The position numbers and the translations under genes are program-made. 64,000 nucleotides of DNA from Thinopyrum elongatum (taxonomy: Eukaryota; Streptophyta; Magnoliopsida; Poales; Poaceae), in assembly GCA_011799875.1 (NCBI GenBank), contig CM022298.1:260703757-260767756 (forward strand), written 5' to 3'. The notes beneath the pieces are model-generated. The model did no database searches and had not been told where the DNA came from. It worked only from the letters and a program-made list of their open reading frames with translations. Below, piece by piece: positions 1 through 11,191 of this stretch; position 1 is the first letter of the stretch, and each line of letters begins with the position of its first letter.

Positions 1-419
1 TCTATTTTGTCTTTTGTTTTTATTTCAAACCACTTTTTGTAAAATATGAGACTAGCCCAAATAAATATGGTGCATTATAAGCCACTGCCAGAAAATGGTT
101 TGAAGCCAAATGAATTTTATTTGGACTTTAAATAAATAAAATTGGATTAAACATCTCTATTTTGTTGCTGTTAGTGGCACATAATTAATTTAGTATATGT
201 TGATTATAATTTTAGATTTGTCTCTGGAATATTTGCCATTTAATGAACATTTTAGTTTCTGATTTGAGCAACTTTTATATTCCACTTTCAGTTTGAATTT
301 CCATTTGAATTTGAATTTGAAAAGAGATATGATACTAATGATGATTAAGCACTGTTGAGCCTGATGATATGGCATTATCAAAAGGGTGATCACTGTAGCT
401 TAATACATGGGGTGTTACA
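1..419 (-). repeat. 3' LTR of element T, fragment at window edge
   Basis: Matches 9161-9576 base for base apart from scattered substitutions and one 3-base gap near 332. The right edge (element 5' edge of the LTR) reads as TGTAACACCCC on the minus strand, next to the polypurine tract. The other about 3.75 kb of this LTR lie left of the window. Confidence 0.92.
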
Positions 420-432
420 AATCTCCTCTACT
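420..432 (-). other. Polypurine tract of element T
   Basis: On the minus strand the bases just before the 3' LTR read gtagaggagat, a purine-rich plus-strand priming site in the expected place between the integrase end and the LTR. Confidence 0.7.
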
Positions 433-455
433 AACAAGAATTCTCGTCCCAAGAA

Positions 456-1997
456 TTAAGAGGTAGAAGGAAAAAGTTCGGGGTGTTCCGCACGAAGTTT
501 ATCCTCGCGTTCCCAAGTGGCTTCATCTTCAGTATGATTTGTCCACTGCACTTTGAGGAATTTGGTAACCTTCTGATGGGTTCGACGTTCAACTTCATCG
601 AGAATGCGGATCGGATGCTCCTTATATGAAAGATCATCATGCAATTCGAGCATTTCATGATCTACTGCTCGGTGCGGAGATTCCTTGAAGCATTTATGAA
701 GTTGCGACACACGGAAGACGTCGTGGATATGAGAGAATTGCGGCGGCAACTCCAATTTATATGCCACCTGACCACGTCTTGCTACAATGCAGAAAGGACC
801 AATGTAGCACGGAGCTAGCTTGCCCTTGATTCCAAAACGGTGAGTGCCCTTCATAGGAGTGACACGAAGATAAGCTTGATCACCAACTTGATAAGTCAAA
901 CCCCATCGTTTGTGATCATAATTGCTCTTTTGGCGGTCCTGAGCCGCCTTGAGATTTTCACGGACGATACGGACTTGTTCTTCGGCGTGTTGAATAATAT
1001 CTGGACCCACGAGCGGTCGTTCCCCTGTTTCTGACCAATTCAAAGGGGTTCGACACTTACGTCCATATAGTACTTCGAAGCGAGCCATTTTCAAGCTGGC
1101 TTGATAGCTGTTGTTATAAGAGAACTCGGCATAAGGAAGAGATTCTTCCCACTTCTTGCCAAAAGAAATAACACAAGCTCGCAGCATGTCTTCAAGAACC
1201 TGATTGACTCGTTCGACTTGGCCTTGGGACTGGGGGTGATATGCTGAACTCCAGGTGATATGAGTTCCCATAGCTTCTTGGAAACTTTCCAAGAACTTTG
1301 AAGTGAAAAGGCCGCCATGGTCCAAATTGATCTCCTTCGGAATGCCGTGGAGTGAAACAATTCTAGAGACATATAACTCTGCTAACTGACTAGCAGTGAT
1401 AGTCTCCTTGACGGGCAAAAAGTGTGCAACTTTAGAGAGTTGGTCGACGACGACAAGAATAGCATCGTGACCCTTCTGTGACCTGGGAAGTCTTGTAATG
1501 AAATCCATCTGAACCTTATCCCATTTCCATAGAGGAATAGGAAGTGGTTGTAGAATTCCTGCAGGCTTCTGATGTTCTGCTTTAACGCGACGACACACAT
1601 CACATTCAGCAACATAACAAGCAATGTCCTGCTTCATTCTAGACCACCAGTACCTTTGATGGAGATCATGATACATCTTGGTGCTACCCGGATGAATAGA
1701 CAGCGGTGTATCATGTGCCTCCTTCATGACCTTGTCAGTCATAAGCTCGAAGCGAGGTACCACAATGCAGTTTCTGAAATACAAGGTTCCATCTTCAGAC
1801 AGCGAGAAATCCCTGTACTTTTCAAGGTGAAGATTTCTCTTCATCAGATCAACTTCAGCATCTTTAGCTTGCGCATTCTGAACAGCTTTCTCAAGATCTG
1901 GTTGTATCACAAGGTTATTAAGAGAACCCTGTGGAACAATACGCAGATTCAGCTTGCACAGTTCTTCAAAAAGACGAGGTTGAGCTCGCCTAACCAT
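456..1997 (-). pseudogene. Element T pol, integrase with chromodomain
   Basis: Open for 513 codons. A His/Cys zinc-binding region lies at about residues 95-136 (ending CDVC). The catalytic core follows with Asp165 (MDFI), Asp226 (LDHGG) and Glu262 (GQVERV), the last two 35 residues apart as in DD35E integrases. The usual core motif is SDRGS-like, so LDHGG is altered but keeps the Asp. Residues about 447-510 form a chromodomain (ILDEVERR, KVQWTNH, ATWE), which in this lineage directs integration to heterochromatin marks. The frame is continuous with RNase H upstream except for a stop at 1998-2012, so the annotated start is simply the first Met after that stop. Non-functional as it stands. Confidence 0.88.
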
Positions 1998-2009
1998 GAG
2001 GTTGTCGCA

Positions 2010-2885
2010 CTAGGACTTGCGGCTTAAGGCATCAGCCATCACATTAGCCTTGCCAGGGGTATAAGAAATACCCAAATCATAGTCCGCAATGGCCTCCATC
2101 CATCTTTGCTGATGGAGGTTTAGAGATGGCTGAGTGAAAAAGTATGTCAGACTTTTATGATCCGTGTATATCTCGCAACGATTACCGAGGAGGTAATGTC
2201 GCCACAACTTCAGTGCATAGATGACAGCAGCTAGTTCTAGATCATGTACCGAATAATTCTCTTCATGTGGGCGCAACTGACGAGAGCCATAGGCAATCAC
2301 TTTACGCTCTTGCATTAGGATACAGCCTAATCCTTCACGGGATGCATCACAATAAATCACAAAATCTTTGCGAGAATCTGGAGGAGCAAGTACTGGGGCA
2401 GATGTTATCTTGTCTTTGAGTGTTTGAAAACTTTCCTGACATTTGTCTGTCCACTCAAACTTAACGCCTTTATGAAGCAAATCAGTCAAAGGCTTAGCAA
2501 TCTTAGAAAAAATCTCGACAAATCGACGGCAATAGCTTGCAAGGCCGAGAAAACTTCTCACTTGCTTGACGTTCTTCGCAGGAGTCCAATCAAGAATAGC
2601 CTGAACTCGTTCTGGGTTAACAGCAATTCCATCCTTGGAAATCACATGACCAAGGTAGGTTACTTCAGAAAGCCAAAATTCACATTTGGAGTATTTGGCA
2701 TACAACTGGTGTTCTCGGAGCCTTTCCAGTACAAGACGGAGGTGTTCAGCATGTTCTTCTTTATTCTTCGAATAAACCAGAATATCATCTAGATAAACCA
2801 CGACGAACTTGTTGAGGTAATCCATGAAGATGTAATTCATCAGATGGGAGAATGTGGCTGGAGCATTTGTTAAACCAAATGACAT
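2010..2885 (-). pseudogene. Element T pol, RT palm/thumb and RNase H
   Basis: 291 codons holding the second half of the reverse transcriptase ([17 protein letters not shown], then the catalytic YLDD at residues about 31-34) and RNase H ([17 protein letters not shown], ending [11 protein letters not shown]). The order RT-RNase H-integrase is that of Ty3/Gypsy. It ends at a TAG where the family usually continues directly into the integrase. The upstream part of the RT is separated by a further stop, so this is a fragment of one broken polyprotein. Confidence 0.88.
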
Positions 2886-3314
2886 GACAGTGTACTCATA
2901 AGAGCCATAGCGAGTAACAAATGCAGTCTTTGGAATATCCTCTTCACGAACACGGATCTAATGATAACCCAACCTCAAGTTGAGTTTAGAAAACACTGAT
3001 GATCCAGCAAGTTGATCATACAAATCATTGATCCGAGGAAGCTGATATTTATTCTGAATTGTGGCTTGGTTAATGGGCCAATAATCCTGAACCAATCGGT
3101 TAGTTCCATCCTGCTTCTTAACGAAGAGTGAAGGTGCTCCCCAAGCAGAGGAACTGGGGCGGATGAAACCTTTCTTAAGTGACGTGTCGATTTCTTCCTT
3201 AAGCTCAAGAAGATGATGCGGAGGCATCTTATAAGGGTGCTTCGCAATAGGGGTAGTGCCAGGCTTCAAGTCGATGACGAACTCAACAGCTCTAGCAGGG
3301 GGTATTCCTGGAAG
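2886..3314 (-). pseudogene. Element T pol, N-terminal RT fragment
   Basis: Contains the fingers of [20 protein letters not shown], then [20 protein letters not shown] and [11 protein letters not shown]. The normal family reads roughly RMCIDYRALN and KIDLRSGYHQI here, so DYWPIN and LNLR are substitutions that remove or alter conserved residues, including the first catalytic Asp (now Asn). The stop after GYH falls where the family has Gln, so it looks like CAG to TAG. Continuous in concept with the gag-protease upstream (stop near 3314) and the RT palm downstream. Confidence 0.8.
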
Positions 3315-4787
3315 TTATTCTGGAAAGACGTCTTGAAAATCATGAACAACTGGAACGTTCTCGATGCCTTCAAGAGGTGAAGCATTCAATGCATTCAGAA
3401 GATATATCTGAGTCTCGGCATTCTGAACCATTCGGGCTGAGTATTTGACTGTCTGGCCAGAAGAATGGGTAAGTTGGACTTTCTTAGCGGCACAGTCAAT
3501 CAAAGCATTGTGGGCGGTCAACCAGTCCATACCGAGAATGATGTCTATGTTGGAAGGTCCAAGAGCAATAAGGGAAGCAGAGAACATCCACCCTTCAATT
3601 CTGATCTGATTGTTCTGACTTACCATTTTGGTTTGCCACCTGGAACGGGGAGTGATCATTTCTAAAGGAGTGGGTAATGAGCTCATAGCTAACCCATGCA
3701 GTTGTGCAAATTGCTGGGACACGAAGGAATGTGATGCACCTGAATCAAACAAAACAGAAGCTGGCATTGAATTCACAGAGAGTGTTCCCAGCACGATAGT
3801 CGGTTCCTTCTGAGCCTTTTCAGCATTGACGTGATTGGCATGGCCAAGTACAACAGCAGATGGTACGACATTACGGTTTCTGAATCGGCGGTTTCGACAA
3901 TTCTTCTTACGACCAATAGGAGGACGTGGGGCATCCTGAGGAGAAGCCATAGCATCAGGCGGTCCATCATGAACCGTTAGCTGTCTCGGTGGTGGAGGCA
4001 GACAAGGTGCAACATAAGACGGCCTGGGCGTTGGAGCAGGTCGATGATGTACATTGTGCGGAATCCACACTCGAGGTTTTTGAACAGGCTGACCCGAGGA
4101 TGAGCCAACGTCATGAGTGCGCTTGAGAGACTCCTGGTACTTAGTCAGAGCAGTTTCAACTTGGAAAGATTGGCTGACAAGTGTTGCGAAGTCTGTGCAA
4201 TCATGGACAGCAAGTGCAAGGTTTATATCGGTACGCAGTCCTTCACGGAATTTCTCCTGCTTGCGTGTGTCAGTGCAGACATCATCTTCAGCATAGCGGG
4301 ACAATTCGAGAAATTTCCTCTGATATTCATCCACAGTCATTGTGTTTTGTGTAAGTTTGCGGAATTCCTGCTTCTTTTGGTCCATCAGACCTTGAGGAAT
4401 GTACCGTGCATGAAAGGCTGACTGAAATTCCTGCCAAGTGGTTACAGTTTTAGCAGGCAAGATACCCTTGTGGCTTTCCCACCATTGAGCAGCTGGACCC
4501 TTTAAGTGGAATGTCGCAAAGGTGACGTAACTGTCAGGGGCAACATTAGCTGACTCCATTTCAAACAGGAAGTCACGAAGCCAATCATCAGCATCCATAG
4601 GATTGGTGGAGTCGCGGAAAACGGACGGGTTGAGGCGCACAAATTCTGGCAGTGAGATCGGTCCAGGCTCCTGACGAGCCTCGTTGCGTTCCAAACGTCT
4701 TACCAGACTCTCGTTGAGCTGACGGTTCAATTCAAACTGTTGCATCATTGTGGCAATATAGGGTGGAGGTGGAGGATCGTCAGCCAT
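3315..4787 (-). CDS. Element T gag-protease
   Basis: 490 codons starting MADDPPPPPY, the usual kind of start for this lineage. The gag capsid-like region spans about residues 40-240 (ADDWLRDFLFEMES, AAQWWES, FHARYIPQ, KFLELSRYAED). The aspartic protease follows with the active site FDSGASHSFVS at about residue 345 and the second motif ILGMDWL. Gag forms the virus-like particle and the protease matures it. The CCHC zinc knuckle normally lying between them is not recognisable: the stretch reads RKKNCRNRRFRNRN instead. The reading frame ends in TAA just where pol would begin (DVFPE). Intact as an ORF but in a dead element. Confidence 0.85.
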   Translation of the reverse strand: MADDPPPPPYIATMMQQFELNRQLNESLVRRLERNEARQEPGPISLPEFVRLNPSVFRDSTNPMDADDWLRDFLFEMESANVAPDSYVTFATFHLKGPAAQWWESHKGILPAKTVTTWQEFQSAFHARYIPQGLMDQKKQEFRKLTQNTMTVDEYQRKFLELSRYAEDDVCTDTRKQEKFREGLRTDINLALAVHDCTDFATLVSQSFQVETALTKYQESLKRTHDVGSSSGQPVQKPRVWIPHNVHHRPAPTPRPSYVAPCLPPPPRQLTVHDGPPDAMASPQDAPRPPIGRKKNCRNRRFRNRNVVPSAVVLGHANHVNAEKAQKEPTIVLGTLSVNSMPASVLFDSGASHSFVSQQFAQLHGLAMSSLPTPLEMITPRSRWQTKMVSQNNQIRIEGWMFSASLIALGPSNIDIILGMDWLTAHNALIDCAAKKVQLTHSSGQTVKYSARMVQNAETQIYLLNALNASPLEGIENVPVVHDFQDVFPE

Positions 4788-5387
4788 CCTGCCAATTCAA
4801 CAGGGGCAGTTTAGCAAGTAAAACTGTAGGTGTATGAAGTTATTTATGATGTAACACGGGAAAGACAGGATAGGCATTAGATATATAATAGTAGTCATCA
4901 AAGACATACCAATCCATGCACAGGGTTAGATCCAAACGGATAGTACGCGCACGGGAACGCTCGCAGCTAGACAACTAGGCGGCGCGCAGGCACGCGGTGA
5001 GGATTACAATAACGTGACATAGCAAAGGCTACATCCACGTCAGAGAAAACAGCTAGGGCGAGGAATCTGCAAGTGACAACATAGGGTGCCCTCGATAAGA
5101 GGATCCTGCAAGCAGAACCTGGCCCGCAATCTTGAAGGAAGGGGGGAAATTTTCAGAACACCGGGTGGATGTGATCACGAGAACCTAATGTTGGAGTTAG
5201 TAAAATTTTAACCCGAGTAGAAGAGAGATCAGAGTCCCAGAGTAAAGGTCAAGGAGTAAAAGATCCTAATACCACCCATTTGGCGACGTGGGCCCGTAAG
5301 CCACACAGCCATGTTAGTAAAATGGTGTTGGACCACTAGACTCAACTTCGGCCAAGGAGGTGGAAAGGGGGTTTCCTACAGTCAGTC
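4788..5387 (-). other. Element T untranslated leader
   Basis: 600 bases between PBS and gag ATG with no supported gene. It holds purine-rich stretches and is the expected place for the packaging signal, but I cannot point to one. Confidence 0.6.
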
Positions 5388-5400
5388 GGCTCTGATACCA
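5388..5400 (-). promoter_or_regulatory. Primer-binding site of element T, initiator Met tRNA type
   Basis: Minus strand reads TGGTATCAGAGCC, the classical plant initiator-Met tRNA complement, three bases after the LTR end. It fixes the 5' LTR end at 5404 and proves the minus orientation. Confidence 0.93.
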
Positions 5401-6070
5401 ACTTGTGACGCCCCCGGCTGAATCATGCACTAATCATACACGCAAATGCACATGATCAAGCCTAAGGACTCATGGGAAGATATCACAACACAACTCTAAA
5501 ACATAATTAAAGTCATACAAGCTTTATATTACAAGCCAGGGGCCTCGAGGGCTCGAATACATAAGCTTGCGTACAAGCGTCAGCGGAAGCATCAGATATC
5601 TGAGTACAGATATGAAACAGAAACAGATAAGCCCCTAGAAAGGCGGGGCAAAAGAAAACACTACGATCGAAAGGCACAGGCCTCCTGCCTGGGACCCTCT
5701 AATCCTACTCCTGGTCGACGGCAAGCTCGTAGCAATATCCACCCTCGGGGTAGTGGTAGCGATCGTCGGTGGGGGCAGCTGTATCCGGGGCTCCGTCATC
5801 TGGTTGCATCAAAAGGGATATGGGGGAAAAAGAAAACAAAGCAACCGTGAGTACTCATCCGAAGTACTCAGCAAGCAAGGATCTACACTACATATGCAAC
5901 ATTATCAAAGAGAGGCTGTATATGTGGATTGGGCTGCAGAAATGCCAGAATAGAGAGAAGGCCTAGTCCTATCGAAGACTAGCATCTTCTGAGGTCTTGC
6001 AGCATTAGAAGAGTGTAGATTAGTACCGCATAAGTAGTAGTATCATTAAGTCTCATCCTCACCCAGAGAT

Positions 6071-6096
6071 CCTTTCTCGACTCCCAGCGAGAAAGG
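6071..6096. other. Hairpin 1 in element T LTR
   Basis: Nine-base-pair perfect stem, cctttctcg paired with cgagaaagg, closing the 8-base loop actcccag. A sister hairpin lies 37 bases downstream. Confidence 0.7.
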
Positions 6097-6132
6097 AATC
6101 CAGGAGCCATACAGTCATCAACCTCGACCAGA

Positions 6133-6164
6133 GATTGCTTCTTGACTCCCTGCGAGAAGCAATC
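6133..6164. other. Hairpin 2 in element T LTR
   Basis: Twelve-base-pair stem (gattgcttcttg with cgagaagcaatc, one T-G pair) closing the loop actccctg. It is a diverged tandem copy of hairpin 1: flanks (cagagat... / ...agagccata) and loop are alike, while stem bases differ on both sides so that pairing is kept. Confidence 0.7.
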
Positions 6165-9100
6165 CCAGAGCCATAGTATCCAATTTTTGCTGTATCGATC
6201 GAGATACAACTCCGAGTGTCCGTTACCGAGGATCCGGCTATGCATAAATTAGTTCTTCCCTGCAGGGGTGCACCAACTTACCCACCACGCTCGCTTAACT
6301 CCAGCCGGACACACTTTCCCGGGTCATGCCCGACCTCGGCCAAACGACACACCGCAGCCCTACCTAGAGCTCAGCAGAGAGGTCCCCGCCGGTCTACATC
6401 CTAAGCGCTCAGGGGTCTTGGGCCATCACCCTGTGCACTCCGGGTCATTGCGAGCAGGGTGGATACCAGCGCCAACGGCACGATCCGACCCGGCCGCAAT
6501 GCTGAACTGGACGTCTGACAAAGCTTTCAGCTGATACCACGATGCAGCGTACCCATATTTATTCCCGCGTGATGGTTAGTGAAATAGGCCAGAGGCCCAC
6601 TCGAATCAAATATCCAAACCGTTAGTACCTTGGGGTTGCGGTAACGAGCAGAGACTCACGATCGATGTGACCCCGTCGCCCCATCTCGAGGACTTGCGGC
6701 AAGGGCCAAGAATGCCCGGTCATGCCTCGTATTCTCATTCGGGCACCATCCAGGTCAACCCGTCTTCACATCACACGCGGGCACCCCTCAGGGTCGACCC
6801 GCTTTTCCAAGTAACAATAGTACAGTCGAAGTATCCGTGTGTCCATAACATCAGGGGGAATCCGAGGTATCACCCTCGTTGGATTCCTACTCGATATATC
6901 CGTCAAGGTGAACTCGGAGGAATCACCCTCGCTGGGTTCACACTTGAGGTGTTGTACGACGGTGTCGTTATCAGAAGCAGTGAAGGAGGAATCACCCTCG
7001 ATGACAATGACCGAATAGCTACTCTACAGAGTTAACATCAGAAGTGCTACAATAGGTTTCACCCTCGGCACTCGATAGTAACGATGCAGTGTCGTTACAA
7101 CTAAGGGGGGTGATGTGCGGTGCCGGGGCCTGGTCTTCAATCCCGTTGATCGGGTCTTCTGATAATCCAGCGAGGCAGTCTGGACAAGTGGGGTCACTGA
7201 TAGGTCTCTACCCAGCCTATACTAGACAGTTTAGGATAAGCAGGTAAGTTTTCAATAGCAGGTTACAATAAACAAGCTATGCATCAGAATAGGTAAAGCA
7301 GTAGCAGCAGCAATTCTAATGCCAGCATGAGAGAGAAAGAATAGGCGATATTGGTATGCTCAAGGGGGGGTGCTTGCCTGGTTGCTTGGCGGCAAAGGCA
7401 AGGTCGTCAACGGTGTCGTCGGGCTCCTGAGCAGCGTCGGTCTCGGGGACGACATCTGTGTCGGGGTCTATCGAGAGAGAAGAGGGGGAGGAAACAAATA
7501 AATACACGGCAAACATAAGCAACACAGAGCAGGCTATGCTAACGTGTAGTGCAGGGTTGCCTGAAGACATGTCAAAGTCATTTAGTTATTTTAGGAATTT
7601 GTTTGGAATTATTTTATTAAAGTCATGCACTATTCATCTATCTGAAACAGGCAAAAAGTTGCATGTTTAGATAGTTAGAGGCATCTAACAGGTATGTGGG
7701 TAGCGTATTCGGATTCGTCTCATTTTTCTGATCATTTTTCATATATAAATTATTTTCATCGGAGTTACGGATTAAAAGATATGATTTTTTAAAGTTTTTA
7801 TTAATTTCTGGAATTAATTTAAATTCGAAAATAAACTGGAAATTGCTACGGGTACCTAGTGGGTGTACCCAGCTGTTTAGCACAGTGGCTGACAGGTGGG
7901 CCCAGTCAACTGCCCAGTCAGCAGTTGACTGGTCAACTGGGTCCAGTCAGCAGAGGCTGACTGGTGGGTCCCAGTGCTGAGTCAGCACGCTGACTCAGCG
8001 AGTCTTATCCACAAGAACAGTACAGTGGGCCCCGCCTGTCATTTATTATTTAACTAAACCAATTTTTATTAGGTTAATTAACATACGTGGAGCCCTGCTG
8101 TCAGTGTCATTAGCGGGGGTTAGTTAGCTCCTAATTAGTAGTTAGGCTAATTAAGCGGGCGGGCCCATGCCACAGTGGGTCAACCCACTGGTTAGCGCAC
8201 ACGCGCATGCGCGTGTCCGTCGGCGGCTACAGGCACGGTGGCGGACTACCGGAGATGCGCTCCGGCGATCTTTCGAACGGCGGAGGGAAGGGATCGGACG
8301 AGGGGCTCGCCGCGCATCTAATGGCGCAAGCGGCCGAGGCAGGGGGTGGCTGGAGTGATGGCTACGACGACGATCGAGTGGAGGCAGCAGTGGCGCTGCA
8401 CGAAGCTGCTGCTAGGGGAAGCGGTGGGACGAACCAGAGGCACCAGTGGGGCGCCCGTGCTCGCGCGCATCCAGGGGAGCTTGCAGGAGGGCGAGAGCTC
8501 GCCGGAGCTGACCGAACGATGGAGCTAGGCGGCGGTGCGGCTACGGCCTCGACGCAAGCACGCGTGCGAGCTCGAAATCGAGCTCGGGAAAGAGGAGGAA
8601 GGAGTGCGTGCTCACATCGGATGCAGAGGAGGGCTCGGGGAGGCGTGGGGAGACCGGAGTCGAGTGGATCGACGGCAATGGTGACGCGGCCGTGGCGGTG
8701 AAGAGGTACCCGATGGCGGTGATGCAGAGGCTGGCGGCTCGAACTGATGCAAGGAGAGGACGAAATCAACCTCGGCGGCCCTCCTGGACAGCTCGCGACA
8801 GCCCGGGGAGGCCACTGGCCACGGTGGTGGCGGGGCGACGGCGACGGCGGCGTCGGCCTCTGAAGAAACGGAAGGGGACGAGTGAGAGAGGGGAGCTGTG
8901 GCATCTAGGGTTTGTCCAACGCGTCGCAGGGGTCCTTAACCGAGCAGGGCTGGGCGCGTGCGGCTCGCTGTCGACAGAGGAGAAGGGGGGCCGGGGCGGC
9001 GAGCGCGGCAGAGGCGACAGCAGCTCGGGGAGGAGCAGTAGGAGGGAGAAGAGGGAAGTTGGGTCGGGCCGGCTCCTGTGCGGCTGTGGGCTTAAGTGCA

Positions 9101-9576
9101 CAGGGGCACTTTTCCATTTCCATTTTATTTAATTTCTGTTTTTGTTTTTCTCCTTTGTTTTCTGTTTTGTCTTTTGTTTTTATTTCAAACCACTTTTTGT
9201 AAAATATGAGACTAGCCCAAATAAAAATGGTGCATCATAAGCCACTGCCAGAAAATGGTTTGAAGCCAAATGAATTTTATTTGGACTTTAAATAAATAAA
9301 ATTGGATTAAACATCTTTGTTTTGTTGCTATTAGAGGCACATAATTAATTTAGTATATGTTGATTATAATTTTAGATTTGTCTCTGGAATATTTGCCATT
9401 TAATGAACATTTTAGTTTCTGATTTGAGCAACTTTTATATTCCACTTTCAGTTTGAATTTCCATTTGAATTTGAATTTGAAAAGAGATATGATAATGATG
9501 ATTAAGCACTGTTGATCCTGATGACATGGCATTATCAAAAGGGTGATCACTGTAGCTTAATACATGTGGTGTTACA

Positions 9577-10069
9577 AGTGGAAGCAACAATATCTGAGTA
9601 CATACATAAGGTAAACAAGTCTGCCTGAAGAAGGCTAGAACAAACATCAACATGGATCGAAAAGGCAATGCCTCCTGCCTGGGAGCCTCCTAACTACTCC
9701 CGGTCATTGGCGGTCTCCACGTAGTAGTAAGCTCCGTCGGGGTAGTAGTAGTTGTCAGCTGGCTCCTGGGATCCGTCATCTGATCGCAGCAAAAGGGTAT
9801 AGGGGAAAAGGAGTAGCAAAGCAAACATGAGTACTCATCCAAAGTACTCGCAAGACTTACATCAGATCTACGCTAAGTATACATCAGTATCAAAGGAATG
9901 GGGCTGTATCTTTGGACTAGACTGCAGAAATACCAGAATAGAGAGAAAGGCCTAGCCTATCGAAGACTAGCATCTTGCAACAACAGAAGAGAGTAGAGTA
10001 ACATAGCATAAGTAATAAGTATATAATAGCATCCATGCCCAGAGATCCTTTCTTGACTCCCTGCAAGAA
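9577..10069 (-). repeat. Fragment of a second, related chromovirus LTR
   Basis: Clearly homologous to 5583-6090 of the element T LTR (shared 'atatctgagtac', 'gcctcctgcctggga', 'gagtactcatcc', 'atagagagaaaggcctag') but more diverged than the two T LTRs are from each other. It includes the left half of a third copy of the LTR hairpin at 10050-10069. Element T apparently inserted into, or recombined with, this older relative. The right edge is a junction with an Athila LTR. Confidence 0.75.
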
Positions 10070-11191
10070 CAATATATGAAAAGCTCGTAGGCATTGGATC
10101 GGTGATATTGTTGGGTAATATTCATCATACAACAGTCATAACTTGGGTGACACAAAACTAGCTCCAATTCATCAATGTAATGTGGGCATGTATTCCGTAA
10201 ATAGTCATACGCGCTTATGGAAAAGAACTTGCATGACATCTTTTGTCCTACCCTCCCGTGGCAGCAAGGTCCATAAGGAAACAAAGAGATATTAAGGCCT
10301 CCTTTTAATAGAGAACCGGAACAAAGCATTAACACATAGTGAATAGATGAACTCCTCAAATTACGGTAGTCACCAGAAAGAATCCCAATTATTGTCACCT
10401 TGGGGTATGCGGATCATAACACGTAATAGGTGCATATAACTTGCATGGTAGGATCAAGAACACAAATATATTGGTGAAAACATAAATGGTTCAGATCTGA
10501 AATCATGGCACTCGGGCCCTAGTGACAAGCATTAAGCATAGCAATGTCATAGCAACATCAATCTCAGAACACAGTGGATACTAGGGATCAAGCCCTAACA
10601 AAACTAACTTGATTACATGATGAATCTCATCCAGCCCATCACCATCCAGCAAGCCTACAAAGAGATTACTCACTCCCGATGGTGAGCATCATGAAGTTGG
10701 TGATAGAGGATGGTTGATGATAACGATGGCGGCGAATCGCCCTCTTCGGAGCCCAGAATGGACTCCAGATCTGGCCTCCCGATGAAGAACAGAAGGTGGC
10801 GGCGGTTCCGTCTCATGAAACGCGTTGAAACTTTCTCTCCTATTTTTTTCTCGAGAAATAGGAATGTATAGTATCCAGATTAGGGTCATCGGAGCCACGA
10901 GGGCCCCACCACACACCAAGGCACGTCTAGGGGGTAGGCACACCCTGGTTCCTTGTGGGCACAGGGTGGCCCCCTCCAGTGGGTCTTGGTTCCAATATTC
11001 TTCATTTATTCCATAAAAAATCTACAAAAAGTTTCAACCAATTCTGAGAACTTTTATTTCTGCACAAAAACAACACCATGGTAGTTTTGCTGAAAACAGC
11101 GTCAGTCCGGGTTAGTTTCATTCAAATCATGCAAATTAGAGTCCAAAACAACAACAAAAGCGTTAGGCAAAGTAGATACGATGGAGATGTA
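10070..11191 (-). repeat. Athila-type LTR fragment, reverse orientation
   Basis: Its right end reads, on the minus strand, as tacatctccatcgtatctac, close to the start of Triticeae Athila LTRs. The left end is truncated at the junction with the chromovirus LTR. Contents such as 'ggcactcgggccctagtgac' and 'ggtgagcatcatgaa' are familiar from WHAM-like Athila LTRs of wheat, recalled from memory rather than searched. No gene is seen. Confidence 0.65.

Larger units (their letters stand above)
1..9576 (-). mobile_element. Element T: Tekay-like chromovirus LTR retrotransposon, left end outside window
   Basis: Minus-strand Ty3/Gypsy element. Order in its own direction: 5' LTR (9576 to 5404), PBS (5400 to 5388), gag-protease, RT, RNase H, integrase with a C-terminal chromodomain, polypurine tract and the first 419 bases of the 3' LTR at the window edge. 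Bases 1-419 repeat 9161-9576 with few substitutions and one 3-base gap, which identifies the LTR pair. The chromodomain and the very long LTR (4.17 kb) fit the Tekay branch of chromoviruses. The internal region is about 5 kb. Stops between gag, RT and integrase make it inactive. The outer TSD cannot be checked because the left end is missing. Confidence 0.9.
5404..9576 (-). repeat. 5' LTR of element T, 4,173 bp
   Basis: Bounded by TGTGACGCCC at the left and GGTGTTACA at the right, i.e. short imperfect terminal inverted repeats (TGTGACGCC / TGTAACACC). The left border sits three bases from the PBS and the right border matches the border at 419. Inside there is a GC-rich block at about 8150-9100 with long accidental ORFs on both strands, an array of degenerate 'atcaccctcg' units at about 6850-7080, a cluster of GTCAACTG-type inverted repeats at 7900-8000, and two hairpins at 6071-6164. 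No coding function is claimed. Confidence 0.88.

Noticed and set aside
8207..9132. Several overlapping ORFs of 100-180 codons on both strands in the T LTR
   Set aside because: GC-rich block lowers stop frequency on both strands; low-complexity Arg/Ala/Gly/Pro products without motifs, inside an LTR.
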